Source: Clostridia bacterium (GTDB lineage Bacteria; Acidobacteriota; Terriglobia; Terriglobales; Acidobacteriaceae). From it: a stretch of DNA of 64,000 nucleotides. Each line of letters starts with the position of its first letter. Position 1 is the first letter of the stretch. The stretch is from contig DATMYA010000014.1 of assembly GCA_035561135.1 (NCBI GenBank), forward strand, positions 124,001 through 188,000, read 5' to 3'. The notes below the pieces were generated by a model, which was not told where the DNA came from, made no database searches, and worked only from the letters and a program-made list of their open reading frames with translations. Positions 1 to 9,013 of the stretch are shown here, one piece after another. The position numbers and the translations under genes were made by a program.

Positions 1-669
1 TTCGCACATCTGCGTAACGGGTTCAGCATCCGCCATGAGAGGCATGAGATTTCAGGGGCTACGACGCGTCTTTATCTAGGAGCGACTGAAGCAGGCTTTG
101 TGGACGTCGCTACCGATCAGGTCATCGGATACGAGCACGACAACAGTGTGCCGGCTGAGGCAGAGCCGTCCCAACTCCGCACGAAAGAAATCCACGACCA
201 CGTCACCGCCGCAAGCGATGCTACAGGCATTGACGCTGATTTCATCCATAGCATCATCCGTCGCGAAAGCGGTTTCAACCCGAAGGCCGTGTCGCCAAAG
301 GGCGCGCAAGGGCTTATGCAATTGATGCCCGCCACGGCTGGCATGCTGGGCGTGAAGGATAGCTTCGATCCGGCATCGAATATCGATGGCGGCACGCGGT
401 ATCTCCGCGAGTTGCTGAACCTCTACAAAGGCGATGCCGTGAAAGCACTCGCCGCCTACAATGCAGGACCACATCGGGTGGAGCAGTACCGCGGCGTGCC
501 TCCGTATGCGGAGACGCGGGCTTACGTTGCCGGAATCATACGGGACTACAACAAGCGAAAGTCAGCTGCGAAGCCGACGACGGCGCCAGCAAAGCCTGCG
601 GCCAAACCGTCCGCGCGCCCACGCGTCCGAACAGCCGACTCAGGCGCAGGAACCCATCCTGCCGGTTGA
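1..669 (+). CDS. Lytic transglycosylase, SLT domain (5' end missing)
   Basis: The frame is open from the first base of the window, so the true start lies upstream and only the last 222 codons are seen. The first 40 or so residues form a small domain with the motif NGFSIRHER before the catalytic part. The SLT fold follows: RRESGFNPKA holds the catalytic glutamate (codon 265-267), then GLMQLMPATA and ALAAYNAGP, the usual substrate-groove motifs. The last 45 residues are Lys/Ala/Pro rich and probably disordered or wall-interacting. Family members cleave the glycan strand of murein in the periplasm, forming 1,6-anhydro ends. The start, and so any signal peptide, cannot be seen. The domain call is firm; the physiological role is not. 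Confidence 0.9.
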   Translation, partial: FAHLRNGFSIRHERHEISGATTRLYLGATEAGFVDVATDQVIGYEHDNSVPAEAEPSQLRTKEIHDHVTAASDATGIDADFIHSIIRRESGFNPKAVSPKGAQGLMQLMPATAGMLGVKDSFDPASNIDGGTRYLRELLNLYKGDAVKALAAYNAGPHRVEQYRGVPPYAETRAYVAGIIRDYNKRKSAAKPTTAPAKPAAKPSARPRVRTADSGAGTHPAG

Positions 670-766
670 TGGTCGGCGGAGTTGCCCACTCAACTCACGA
701 CCGTGATTGACCCTCTCGCCCGCCTCATATACCTTGTGAGTTCCACTCACGGGTGCACATTCCAAG

Positions 767-1816
767 ATGAACAAGAAACACGCGCTCACTACGGCCATTG
801 TTGTCGCGGTTCTCGGAATCCTCGTTTACTTCCAGTTCCGTACCTGGACAACGTTCGACTGGCGCGAATTCTGGCGTCAGACACGAGGCCTGAATATTGG
901 AATGTTGCTGAGCGCTGTCGTGCTGATTTACGCCGTTTACCTGCTGCGAGCTCTGCGGTGGAAGATCTTCCTCAATCCGACGAAAAAAGTTTCCACGCAA
1001 CGCCTTGTATCTTCGCAATATATAGGTTTCACGGGACTGGCATTACTGGGGCGCCCTGGCGAGTTCGTTCGTCCTTACCTCATTGCTCTCAAGGAAGATC
1101 TGACCTTCTCTTCGCAGCTTGCCGTGTGGGCGGTAGAGCGAGTTTTCGACATGGGCACAGTAGCGCTGCTTCTTGGCGTGAACCTGGCCATCTTCGGGTA
1201 CAAGTACAAGCAGTTCCCGCAAATCGAACAGGGTGGAATAACACTTCTAGGTGGCGTCAGCGTGATCGCCGTACTTGTGTTCGCGATCTGGTGGAAGACT
1301 GAGAGGATCGCCGCAGTTGCAGAGGCAATCCTGCGCCCGATTTCAAAGAAGTTTGCCGAAACTGCACGTACGAAAGTGACCTCATTTGGCGACGGGCTGC
1401 ACACAATTGCCGATGCGCGTTCGTTCTTTGCCGTACTGGCGCTCTCTGCCGCAATCTGGCTCATGATTGCCGGAGCGTACTGGCAGGTGACTCATGCCTA
1501 CCCGGCTACGCCTGAGGCCATGGCGCTGCATGAAATGCAGTTTCCTGACATGCTCCTGGTGATGGCCGCCAGCATGGCCGGATCGATCGTGCAATTGCCG
1601 GGCGTGGGTGGAGGTTCCCAGCTCGCCGTTATCGGCATCCTCTCATCGCATGTCTTCGACGTTCCAAAGGAATTGGCGGTGAGCTGCGGCATCATGCTTT
1701 GGCTGATCACGTTCGTTTCGGTGACGCCCATGGGACTCCTTCTCGCGCATCGCGAACGCATTTCGCTGCGGGAGATTTCCGCCGAGAGCGAACACATCGA
1801 GCACATAAAGCAGTAG
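767..1816 (+). CDS. UPF0104 / lysylphosphatidylglycerol synthase-type membrane protein
   Basis: A 349-residue integral membrane protein with about eight hydrophobic segments, starting at ATG after a short basic N-terminus (MNKKHALTT). It carries the family motifs RALRWKIFL, LLGRPGEFVRPY and VERVFD near residues 65-130. This is the flippase-like membrane half of MprF (UPF0104), without the soluble aminoacyl-transferase domain. Lone versions are widespread and thought to move or sense lipids, but the substrate here is unknown. A perfect 6-bp inverted repeat (GTGAGT/ACTCAC, 736-750) lies just before the start. It stands apart from its neighbours; 50 bp separate its stop from the nrdR promoter region. 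Confidence 0.8.
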   Translation: MNKKHALTTAIVVAVLGILVYFQFRTWTTFDWREFWRQTRGLNIGMLLSAVVLIYAVYLLRALRWKIFLNPTKKVSTQRLVSSQYIGFTGLALLGRPGEFVRPYLIALKEDLTFSSQLAVWAVERVFDMGTVALLLGVNLAIFGYKYKQFPQIEQGGITLLGGVSVIAVLVFAIWWKTERIAAVAEAILRPISKKFAETARTKVTSFGDGLHTIADARSFFAVLALSAAIWLMIAGAYWQVTHAYPATPEAMALHEMQFPDMLLVMAASMAGSIVQLPGVGGGSQLAVIGILSSHVFDVPKELAVSCGIMLWLITFVSVTPMGLLLAHRERISLREISAESEHIEHIKQ

Positions 1817-1880
1817 AAATACCAGGCATCCGGCGAGCGTGACTGCCGTGGTTCCGCGTCGCGCCTGTGGCTTTCACGCC

Positions 1881-1889
1881 TGATACAAT
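1881..1889 (+). promoter_or_regulatory. Candidate extended -10 for nrdR
   Basis: TGATACAAT reads as an extended -10 (TGN plus TACAAT) about 60 bp before the nrdR ATG. No good -35 hexamer is visible at 17 bp upstream, so this is only a candidate. Confidence 0.3.
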
Positions 1890-1947
1890 CAGTTCAAATC
1901 AGTTATCAAGCGGCGTCGCAAGACGCCGAATTATCACGGTCATACCC

Positions 1948-2460
1948 ATGAAATGTCCTTTTTGCGGCTTTGAAAATGACAAAGTCGTTGACTCGCGAGA
2001 GAGCAAGGAAGGCGAGTCCATTCGCCGTCGCCGCGAGTGCCTGAAGTGCGAGAAGCGCTTCACCACCTACGAGCGTATCGACGAGATTCCGTACATGGTG
2101 GTCAAGAAGGATGGTCGCCGTGAGAAGTTCGACCGCCAGAAGGTACTCAACGGCCTGCTTCGAGCGTGCGAAAAGAGGCCTGTCTCAATCGGCAAGCTGG
2201 AGCAGATCGTAAACGAAGCGGAAGCCTTCGTGATCGATTCGGCGGAACGCGAGCGCAAGACCAGCGAAGTGGGCGAACTCATTATGAATCGCCTGAAGAA
2301 CATCGACAAAGTCGCGTACGTACGCTTTGCGTCGGTGTATCTCGACTTCAAGGACGTGCAGGAGTTCATGTCCGAATTGCAGGATTTGCTGAAGAGCAAG
2401 GAAGGCCGCGACGCGGCAGCCAGGCTGGCGGGGCCCGTGAAAGCCAAGGCCGGACACTAA
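1948..2460 (+). CDS. nrdR: Transcriptional repressor NrdR
   Basis: A 170-residue protein; the frame is open further upstream, but the ATG at 1948 gives the invariant N-terminus MKCPFCG. The zinc ribbon is complete (CPFC near the start and CLKCEKRF near residue 32), and an ATP-cone follows (VVKKDGRREKFDRQK, residues 50-130). NrdR binds ATP/dATP and represses ribonucleotide reductase genes by binding NrdR boxes. The family is usually about 150-160 residues, so the 20-residue Ala/Lys-rich tail is slightly long. The NAD-type isocitrate dehydrogenase starts 49 bp downstream on the same strand, so the two may share a transcript. No ribonucleotide reductase gene is in the window. Confidence 0.95.
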   Translation: MKCPFCGFENDKVVDSRESKEGESIRRRRECLKCEKRFTTYERIDEIPYMVVKKDGRREKFDRQKVLNGLLRACEKRPVSIGKLEQIVNEAEAFVIDSAERERKTSEVGELIMNRLKNIDKVAYVRFASVYLDFKDVQEFMSELQDLLKSKEGRDAAARLAGPVKAKAGH

Positions 2461-2509
2461 GACTCCCGTCCACCAAACACACGAGTAAGAAAGATACGGA
2501 TCCGTACAG

Positions 2510-3550
2510 ATGACGCACAAAGTTACGCTGATTCCAGGCGACGGCATTGGCCCGGAAGTTACGAGGGCAGCAGTTCGCATTCTTGAAGCGACCGGGGTGA
2601 AGTTCGAGTGGGAATCGTACCAGGCCGGCGCTGAAGCTTTTGAGAAGTACGGCGAGTATCTCCCGCACCAACTGCTGGAGTCGGTGGAGCGCACTCGCGT
2701 CGCGTTGAAGGGACCGGTAAGCACGCCGATCGGCGGCGGCTTTTCGAGTATTAACGTTCAGCTTCGTAAGCACTTCGAACTGTTTGCCAATTTTCGCCCG
2801 ATCCGCAACCTGCCCAACGTTCCAACTCGCTACCCGGGCGTGGACCTCATCATCGTTCGCGAAAACACGGAGGGACTGTATTCGGGAATCGAGCACGAAG
2901 TAGTGCCGGGAGTCGTTGAAAGCCTGAAGATCATCACCGAGAAGGCCTCTACGCGCATTGCCAAGTGGGCCTTTGCATACGCCCGTGCACGCGGACGGAA
3001 GAAGATTCATGCCATCCACAAAGCCAATATCATGAAGCTTTCGGACGGCTTGTTCATACGCTGTTCGCGCAACGTTTCGAAGGACTATCCCGAAATCACG
3101 TACGGCGAGCACATTGTGGACAACACCTGCATGCAACTGGTCACGAATCCATACCAGTACGACATGCTGCTGCTCGAGAATCTCTATGGCGACATCATCA
3201 GTGACCTCTGCGCCGCTTTCGTCGGCGGTCTGGGCCTGGTGCCGGGTGCGAACATCGGCCACGAGTGCGCCATCTTTGAGGCGGTTCACGGCTCCGCGCC
3301 GGACATCGCGGGGCGCGACATTGCAAATCCGACGGCGATTCTGCGCTCGGGTGTGCTGATGCTGCGCCACCTCGGCGAGCAGGATGCCGCCGACAAAATT
3401 CGTCATGGGCTGGAAGTCGTTTATGGCGAGAAGACGCACATCACACGTGACATGGGTGGTATCGCCGGCACGAGTGAGTTCGCGGACGCAATCATTGCCG
3501 CCATGGAAACCTTTGTCCCCACTACGGATCGACAGGAACAGGAAGTGTAG
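2510..3550 (+). CDS. Isocitrate dehydrogenase, NAD-type
   Basis: A 346-residue beta-decarboxylating dehydrogenase of the isocitrate/isopropylmalate family. It has LIPGDGIGPEV at the N-terminus, the substrate loop SSINVQLRK, RENTEGLYSGIEHE, the metal-binding aspartates around DNTCMQL and ENLYGDIISD, and HGSAPDIAGRDIANP. The Asp-Ile after HGSAP and the Ala before NP match the NAD-binding residues of the family. NADP enzymes have Lys-Tyr there, as does the second isocitrate dehydrogenase at 34893-36314. The short length and the motif RENTEGLYSG favour a mitochondrial-like NAD-isocitrate dehydrogenase; isopropylmalate or homoisocitrate dehydrogenase is the alternative. It likely feeds the TCA cycle at the 2-oxoglutarate step. 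Confidence 0.85.
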   Translation: MTHKVTLIPGDGIGPEVTRAAVRILEATGVKFEWESYQAGAEAFEKYGEYLPHQLLESVERTRVALKGPVSTPIGGGFSSINVQLRKHFELFANFRPIRNLPNVPTRYPGVDLIIVRENTEGLYSGIEHEVVPGVVESLKIITEKASTRIAKWAFAYARARGRKKIHAIHKANIMKLSDGLFIRCSRNVSKDYPEITYGEHIVDNTCMQLVTNPYQYDMLLLENLYGDIISDLCAAFVGGLGLVPGANIGHECAIFEAVHGSAPDIAGRDIANPTAILRSGVLMLRHLGEQDAADKIRHGLEVVYGEKTHITRDMGGIAGTSEFADAIIAAMETFVPTTDRQEQEV

Positions 3551-3571
3551 TCCGGCTTGGCACGGCGTTCA

Positions 3572-3600
3572 GGGCACGGCTTATCGCCGTGCCCTTTCTG
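3572..3600 (+). terminator. Terminator of the NAD-isocitrate dehydrogenase gene
   Basis: A perfect 9-bp stem (GGGCACGGC/GCCGTGCCC) with a 5-base loop, followed by TTTCT, 22 bp after the stop codon. Confidence 0.75.
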
Positions 3601-3741
3601 CTTGCGTCGGGACTCGTCGGGCGGCAGCGCGACTTTGTATCCGCGACTTTGTCTCGAAGACACGGGTCTTGATGACCTTGGGTCGATGTAAGATACCGTG
3701 TTTGTGGGGACGGCTCTGATGTCATTAGGAGGTACTTGGTG

Positions 3742-4515
3742 ATGAGGTTTACTCCGGTGGCTATGCTCTGCGCGAGCGTGCTTGTGTTTGCGGCAGGTTG
3801 CAGCAACAACGGCCAGCAGGCGAGCCAGCAGCAACAGACGAAGGCGGAAGCGCCCGCTATGAAAATCGATCCCGCAACCGCCGCGACCCTCAGAGGAGTC
3901 GTCAAGTTTGCAGGATCACCGAAGGCAACGGCGATCGACATGAGTATGGATCCTGCTTGCGGCGCCAAAGCACAGCAGTCGGAGTCTGTCGTCGTAGACA
4001 ACGGCAAACTGGCTAATACCCTGGTTTACGTCAAAGCAGGACTTGGGAATTACACCTTTGAGACGCCAAAGGCGGAAGCCATCATTGACCAGAGCGGTTG
4101 TCGCTACCATCCGCACGTGCTGGCGGTGATGGTGAACCAGCCAGTCACAATCCTGAACAGCGATAATGCCATGCACAACGTCCATCCCACGCCGAAGCAG
4201 AACGGGAACAAGGAGTGGAACCGGTCACAGGGACCGAAGGCAGAGCCGCTCCGAACCAGCTTTTCGGCATCCGAAATCATGTTGCCGCTGAAGTGCAACC
4301 AGCATCCCTGGATGAGGATGTATATAAGCGTGCTGCCACACCCATTTTTTGCGGTGACCGACAAGGACGGGAAGTTCGAGATCGCGGGACTGCCGCCGGG
4401 TACATACACCCTAGCCGCTGTTCACGAGCGCCTTGGTGAGCAGGAACAGCAGATCACAGTTGCGCCGAAAAAGGACGCAATTGCAGAGTTCAGCTTTTCT
4501 GAATCGGGCAGCTAG
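3742..4515 (+). CDS. Cupredoxin-like lipoprotein with carboxypeptidase-regulatory domain
   Basis: A 257-residue exported protein. ATG 3742 is chosen because AGGAGG lies 9 bp before it; the upstream TTG and GTG are too close to that site. The N-terminus is a lipoprotein-type signal with AAGC (Cys20) as a plausible lipobox, followed by a Gln/Ala-rich linker. Residues about 85-190 look like a cupredoxin: AMHNVHP supplies a histidine, and CNQHPWM supplies the Cys-His-Met group of a type-1 copper site. The last 60 residues (GKFEIAGLPPGTYTL) are a carboxypeptidase-regulatory-like beta-sandwich. It stands directly before ctaA-ctaB, so a role in copper handling or electron transfer to the heme-copper oxidase is likely but inferred. 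Confidence 0.75.
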   Translation: MRFTPVAMLCASVLVFAAGCSNNGQQASQQQQTKAEAPAMKIDPATAATLRGVVKFAGSPKATAIDMSMDPACGAKAQQSESVVVDNGKLANTLVYVKAGLGNYTFETPKAEAIIDQSGCRYHPHVLAVMVNQPVTILNSDNAMHNVHPTPKQNGNKEWNRSQGPKAEPLRTSFSASEIMLPLKCNQHPWMRMYISVLPHPFFAVTDKDGKFEIAGLPPGTYTLAAVHERLGEQEQQITVAPKKDAIAEFSFSESGS

Positions 4516-4688
4516 GCTGGAGCATCTTTCAGTTGGACTATTACAACCAGGTACATGGTGTCGCTGTGGGGCGACGGCCATGTAGGTACCGAGGCGGGCA
4601 GCAATTCCCTTCCCGCAGACGTCGCATAAATGTAAGCAATCTATTGCAAGCTGCCCTTGCGCGAACTAAGGAGTTTCTTACGAAATCC

Positions 4689-5615
4689 TTGACGACCCCG
4701 TTCAACGCTGCGCACCACCGTTTTGCGTGGTTTACGGCATTCATGACCTTTTTGCTGATTGCGGCAGGCGCGCTGGTAACAAGCAACGATGCAGGACTCT
4801 CCGTGCCGGATTGGCCGACTTCGTTCGGCTCACTCTACCGCATTCCCCCGATGGTCGGGGGAGTCAAGTTTGAGCACGGACATAGAATGATCGCCCAGTT
4901 CATCGGGTTGCTAACGATCATTCTCGCGGTCTGGACACAGAAGGTTGACCGGCGCCGGTGGATGCGTGCCTTGGGTTGGGCAGCGCTCGGAACCGTCATC
5001 GCGCAGGGCGTCCTGGGTGGGATCACAGTCTTGTTCTACTTGCCGCCGGCTGTTTCGACAGCGCACGCAACCCTGGCGCAGACATTCTTTTGCATCTTAG
5101 TATGCATGGCTCTGTTCACCGGACGCCGCTGGGTGGAAGCCGAACCGCGGACAATCGTGAGTTCTGAACGCCCGACTTTGAATATTCTAGCGACTTTGTC
5201 TGTCGCCGCAGTGTACGTGCAGTTGATCCTGGGCGCGGCGTTTCGGCACAACGGCATGAAGTTGGTGCCGCACCTGGTGAGCGCCTGCATTGTGACGATC
5301 CTGTTGCTGTGGACCGTAGTCCGCGTCCTGTCGCGTCACTCGGAAATCGAGCAGCTTCGACGGCCGGCGCTGGCGGTGCTTTTCCTGCTGGTGTCGCAGA
5401 TATCGCTTGGTTTCGGCGCCTATCTTACTCGCGTCGAGTGGAACAAAGATGCGCCGCAGCCACTGGAGAGCATGGTCGCTACGACGGTAGCCCATGTTGC
5501 CATTGGTGCGCTGCTATTGGCCACAAGCGTGGTGCTTGCCGTACAGGCACGGCGTCACATGGCCGCGAAGCATGAGGAGACCGTGAGAACGACACCGAAG
5601 GCCGTGATCGCATGA
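4689..5615 (+). CDS. ctaA: Heme A synthase CtaA (COX15 family)
   Basis: An integral membrane protein of about 308 residues with eight hydrophobic segments. It has the four conserved histidine sites of heme A synthase: FEHGHRM, TAHATLAQ, LVPHL and TVAHVAIG. SNDAGLSVPDWP is the signature stretch after the first helix. CtaA oxidises the C8 methyl group of heme O to give heme A for aa3-type oxidases. The start is uncertain: TTG 4689 gives a typical N-terminus, but AAGGAG lies 15 bp before it. TTG 4644 is another option, and the frame is open back to 4533. The stop overlaps the ctaB start (ATGA), which indicates translational coupling. Confidence 0.9.
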   Translation: MTTPFNAAHHRFAWFTAFMTFLLIAAGALVTSNDAGLSVPDWPTSFGSLYRIPPMVGGVKFEHGHRMIAQFIGLLTIILAVWTQKVDRRRWMRALGWAALGTVIAQGVLGGITVLFYLPPAVSTAHATLAQTFFCILVCMALFTGRRWVEAEPRTIVSSERPTLNILATLSVAAVYVQLILGAAFRHNGMKLVPHLVSACIVTILLLWTVVRVLSRHSEIEQLRRPALAVLFLLVSQISLGFGAYLTRVEWNKDAPQPLESMVATTVAHVAIGALLLATSVVLAVQARRHMAAKHEETVRTTPKAVIA

Positions 5616-6565
5616 GCAGCGTGACACAAACAATAGCGACACCCTCGAGTGCCCAAACCGTACGCCGTGGCGGAACCGCAAGGCTGGCGCGCGATTACTC
5701 GGAGTTAATCAAGGCACGCGTAACGACGCTGATTATCGTGACTGCGTGGTGCGGTTGTTACTTCGCCGCATTGAAGTCAGACGTGGCGTCGCTGAGTTGG
5801 ACCTTGTTGCACGCACTGCTCGGGATTGGACTGGTCTCTGCCGGGACGGCCGCGATGAACGAGGTGCTGGAGCGGGACCTCGACGCGCTGATGCGCCGCA
5901 CCGCAAGGCGTCCGCTGGTGACGCACAGCATGAGCGTGGCACATGCCAGCATCGCTTCCCTGCTGATGATTCTCGGCGGTTCGATGTACCTGGCGATTGC
6001 AACGAATCTGCTTACGGCATCGCTTACATTTGCGACGTCTGTCGTCTACCTGGCTGCCTACACGCCCTTGAAGAAAGTTGCGCCTATTTGTACATTCGTC
6101 GGCGCCTTCCCCGGCGCGATGCCTCCCCTACTGGGATGGACGGCGATTCGCGGGCGACTGGATTGGGAAGCCGTTGTACTGTTCGCAATCGTGTTCTTCT
6201 GGCAGTTCCCGCACTTCCACTCCATCGCACTGCTCTATCGCGAAGACTACGAGCGAGCCGGGATACGAATGCTTCCCGTCGTGGAGAAGGACGGACGTTC
6301 TACGGCGCGCGACATCCTGCTGTATTCGGTGGCATTGATTCCTGCGACGCTCGCTCCCACGCTTCTAGGAATGGCAGGCAAGGTGTATTTCGCCGGAGCG
6401 CTTTTGCTGGGCATGGTTCTGTTCCGCTTCAGCCTGCGCATCTGGCAGGCGAAACTCGCACCCTCCGACCCATCGTCGAAAGTGCAGGCGCGGCAACTGC
6501 TCCAGGCGACGGTGTTTTATTTACCTCTTTTGTTCGCGTTGATGATGATCGACGGTGCGGCTTAA
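5612..6565 (+). CDS. ctaB: Protoheme IX farnesyltransferase CtaB
   Basis: A 317-residue UbiA-type prenyltransferase with about nine membrane segments. The two Asp-rich motifs are present: NEVLERDLDALMRRT (about residue 84) and YREDYERAGIRMLP. CtaB adds a farnesyl group to protoheme to make heme O, the substrate of CtaA, at the membrane. The ATG lies inside the ctaA stop codon region (ATGA overlap). Gene order ctaA-ctaB is less common than ctaB-first. No oxidase subunit gene is in the window, so the oxidase itself must be encoded elsewhere. Confidence 0.95.
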   Translation: MSSVTQTIATPSSAQTVRRGGTARLARDYSELIKARVTTLIIVTAWCGCYFAALKSDVASLSWTLLHALLGIGLVSAGTAAMNEVLERDLDALMRRTARRPLVTHSMSVAHASIASLLMILGGSMYLAIATNLLTASLTFATSVVYLAAYTPLKKVAPICTFVGAFPGAMPPLLGWTAIRGRLDWEAVVLFAIVFFWQFPHFHSIALLYREDYERAGIRMLPVVEKDGRSTARDILLYSVALIPATLAPTLLGMAGKVYFAGALLLGMVLFRFSLRIWQAKLAPSDPSSKVQARQLLQATVFYLPLLFALMMIDGAA

Positions 6566-6664
6566 GGTGCATTGCGCTCGATAGCTACTGTGCAGGTTTC
6601 ATGCTTGTTTCCAGAGTTCAAACATCGAATTGTGATTAAAGTAGAATTGCCTGTGATTTCCAGA

Positions 6665-7699
6665 ATGCCAGCCTTCTCCGCGCCGCAATCATCGTCCGAG
6701 GCCGTATCTACAGGCCCGAGACCATCCGCGGTCATACAGGTTCAGGACCTTCGCCACAATTACGAGAATCGCACCGCGCTGGACGGCGTCTCGTTCGACG
6801 TCCGTCATGCGGAGATATTCGGCTTGCTGGGTCCGAATGGCAGCGGCAAAACAACGATGTTCCGCATTCTCTCGACTCTGATGCTGCCGACCGGCGGGCG
6901 CGCCATCATTCAGGGACACGATGTCGCGGCAGATCCGACGGGCGTGCGCCGTGAGATAGGAGTGGTGTTCCAGGCGCAGAGCATCGACGTGAAGCTTTCG
7001 GCAGAAGAGAACCTGACGCACATCGGCCATCTATATGGATTGCGCGGAAATGCCCTTCGCCATCGCGTGGGCGAGATGCTGGGCCGCGTCGGGCTTCTGG
7101 ATCGCGCGAAGGAACGCGCTGAGACTTTTTCCGGAGGCATGCAGCGCCGCCTGGAACTGGCGAAAGGTCTGCTGCACCATCCATCTGTGCTGCTGCTCGA
7201 TGAGCCTACTACTGGACTCGATCCGGGTGCGCGTCGCGACCTCTGGCAATATCTCAACATTCTGCGCGAACAGGAACACGTGACCGTGCTGGTCACGACT
7301 CACCTGATGGAAGAGGCCGAGCGGTGCGATCGACTGGCCATCCTGAGCCAGGGAAAGCTGGTTGGGATGGGCACTCCTGCCGAACTGAAGAGCGAGATTG
7401 GCGGCGACGTGATTGTGCTGGAAGCACGCGAACCAGAAGCACTGGCTCAACGCATCCAGGCGCGCTATGGAATCCCCGCGACGGTGGTGGGCGACAAGAT
7501 TCGCATTGAGCGCGAAGGCGGGCATCGCTTCGTCACCGACGTGGTGGAGGCTTTCCCCGGCGAGATTGACGCAGTCTCAATCAGCAAGCCAACGCTGGAA
7601 GACGTATTCATCCATCGCACAGGACATCGCTTCTGGACAGAAGAAGATCAGCAGGATGACGCTGATACTACCGGACGCCGCAAAGCAAAGAAGCACTGA
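6665..7699 (+). CDS. ABC-2 exporter, ATP-binding protein
   Basis: A 344-residue ATPase. Walker A is GPNGSGKTT (residues 56-64), the signature is FSGGMQRRLELAKG, Walker B is VLLLDEPTTGLD, and the switch histidine lies in VTTHLMEEAERCD. The C-terminal 90 residues are the extension typical of DrrA/NatA/CcmA-like exporters, including KPTLEDVFIHRTG. ATG 6665 is preferred to the upstream in-frame TTG at 6572, which falls only 6 bp after ctaB. The permease gene follows at once. Position within the heme A block suggests the pair exports something needed for oxidase assembly, but no substrate can be read from the sequence. Confidence 0.9.
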   Translation: MPAFSAPQSSSEAVSTGPRPSAVIQVQDLRHNYENRTALDGVSFDVRHAEIFGLLGPNGSGKTTMFRILSTLMLPTGGRAIIQGHDVAADPTGVRREIGVVFQAQSIDVKLSAEENLTHIGHLYGLRGNALRHRVGEMLGRVGLLDRAKERAETFSGGMQRRLELAKGLLHHPSVLLLDEPTTGLDPGARRDLWQYLNILREQEHVTVLVTTHLMEEAERCDRLAILSQGKLVGMGTPAELKSEIGGDVIVLEAREPEALAQRIQARYGIPATVVGDKIRIEREGGHRFVTDVVEAFPGEIDAVSISKPTLEDVFIHRTGHRFWTEEDQQDDADTTGRRKAKKH

Positions 7700-7709
7700 G
7701 GAAACCGAT

Positions 7710-8540
7710 TTGGCAACGCAAACTGCAGCTCTCACAGCGCCCACAGTTGAAGGCGCGACGTTCAGCCTGACGCCGGTGCTATCACTCTGGTCCCGCGAAG
7801 TTGTGCGCTTCTATCGTCAGAAGAGCCGCGTTATTGGCATCATCGCGTCACCAGTGCTGTTCTGGATCGTCATGGGCTCCGGGTTCGGTACATCCTTTCG
7901 AAACCAGGGTGCCGCGACGAACCAGCACTACATGGCCTTCTTTTTCCCCGGCGCACTAATCATGATCGTGCTGTTTACCGCGATCTTCACGATGATGTCC
8001 GTAATCGAAGATCGCAACGAGGGCTTTCTGAAATCGGTGATGGTCGCGCCGGTGCACCGCTCCGTCATCGTGCTGGGCAAGATTCTGGGCGGGACAACAT
8101 TGGCCACAATTCAGGGGCTGATCTTCCTCATATTCGCTCCATTCATGGGCGTGCATTTTGGAGTTGAGCAGTCGTTGCTGATTGCGCTGACGATCTTTCT
8201 GGTTGCGTTCTCGCTGACGGCTCTTGGCTTCGCCATCGCATGGCCAATGGATTCCACACAGGGTTTCCACGCCATCATCAACCTTTTCCTGATTCCGTTA
8301 TGGCTGCTCTCGGGGTCGCTGTTCCCGCTGAGTGGCGCATCGTTTTGGGTCAGGATCGTCATGCGCATCAACCCGCTGACGTACGGGACGGAGGCACTGC
8401 GCGCCCTGCTGTTCCCAGCCTCGGCATCGCCGGATTTCCCGGTTGACTTCTGCCTCGCGATCCTCGGCGTGTTTACGGCAATTATGTTCACACTGGCGTT
8501 TGCTGTGGCGAATCGGCGCACGACGAAGCCTGCGGCCTAA
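7710..8540 (+). CDS. ABC-2 type permease
   Basis: A membrane protein of about 276 residues with six hydrophobic segments, of the ABC-2 permease family. It has an N-terminal amphipathic stretch (LWSREVVRFYRQKS), then MIVLFTAIFTMMSVIEDRNEGF and FLIPLWLLSGSLFPLSG. The TTG at 7710 sits 6 bp after GAGGAAA and is the best-supported start. An in-frame ATG at 7656 inside the ATPase gene is possible and would give a translationally coupled product 18 residues longer. With the preceding ATPase it forms a full exporter (each subunit dimeric). Confidence 0.88.
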   Translation: MATQTAALTAPTVEGATFSLTPVLSLWSREVVRFYRQKSRVIGIIASPVLFWIVMGSGFGTSFRNQGAATNQHYMAFFFPGALIMIVLFTAIFTMMSVIEDRNEGFLKSVMVAPVHRSVIVLGKILGGTTLATIQGLIFLIFAPFMGVHFGVEQSLLIALTIFLVAFSLTALGFAIAWPMDSTQGFHAIINLFLIPLWLLSGSLFPLSGASFWVRIVMRINPLTYGTEALRALLFPASASPDFPVDFCLAILGVFTAIMFTLAFAVANRRTTKPAA

Positions 8541-8584
8541 GAATTAAGCGCGCCCTCACACGGGATAGCGCGCGAACTCAAATC

Positions 8585-9013
8585 ATGTCCGACGCACTCG
8601 CAATTTTCCCAGCACTGAACGCCGTCCTGAACGGCACGAGCGCCGTCCTTTTGCTCGTCGGACACCAGTTCATCCGGCGCGGCAATATGGGCGCGCACCG
8701 CCGGACGATGGTCACCGCGCTGGTCACGTCTTCCCTTTTCCTCGTCTCCTACCTCTACTACCACGCGCAGGTCGGGTCGGTTCGCTTTCAGGGGCAGGGA
8801 TGGTCGCGGCCGGTTTACTTCACGATCCTGCTGACCCACACAGTGCTGGCTGCGGCCATTGTGCCAATGGTGCTGGTGACGCTCGCCCGCGCCCTGAGGG
8901 CACGCTACGCTCTGCACCGCGCGATTGCCCGGTGGACCTATCCGGTCTGGATGTATGTCTCTGTAACGGGCGTAGTGATTTATTTCATGCTCTACCACTT
9001 GTTCGCCGCCTGA
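8585..9013 (+). CDS. DUF420 membrane protein, CtaM-like
   Basis: A 142-residue protein with four membrane helices and the family motifs LNAVLNGTSAVLL, RRGNMGAHRRTM, LYYHAQVG and LLTHTVLAA. Histidines recur at helix ends. DUF420 includes CtaM (YozB) of Firmicutes, a protein reported to be needed for active aa3-type terminal oxidase. Its place at the end of the ctaA-ctaB-ABC block supports the same job here. The start ATG lies 44 bp after the permease stop. Assignment to the family is firm; function by analogy. Confidence 0.85.
   Translation: MSDALAIFPALNAVLNGTSAVLLLVGHQFIRRGNMGAHRRTMVTALVTSSLFLVSYLYYHAQVGSVRFQGQGWSRPVYFTILLTHTVLAAAIVPMVLVTLARALRARYALHRAIARWTYPVWMYVSVTGVVIYFMLYHLFAA

Noticed and set aside
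682..1302. 206-codon open frame on the + strand
   Set aside because: It overlaps the UPF0104 gene in another frame and shows no domain; a shadow of the real gene.
2366..3439. 357-codon open frame on the minus strand
   Set aside because: It lies opposite the isocitrate dehydrogenase, which has all family motifs; a high-GC shadow.
5746..6639. 297-codon open frame on the + strand
   Set aside because: Arg/Ala/Gly-rich shadow of ctaB with no membrane segments or motif.
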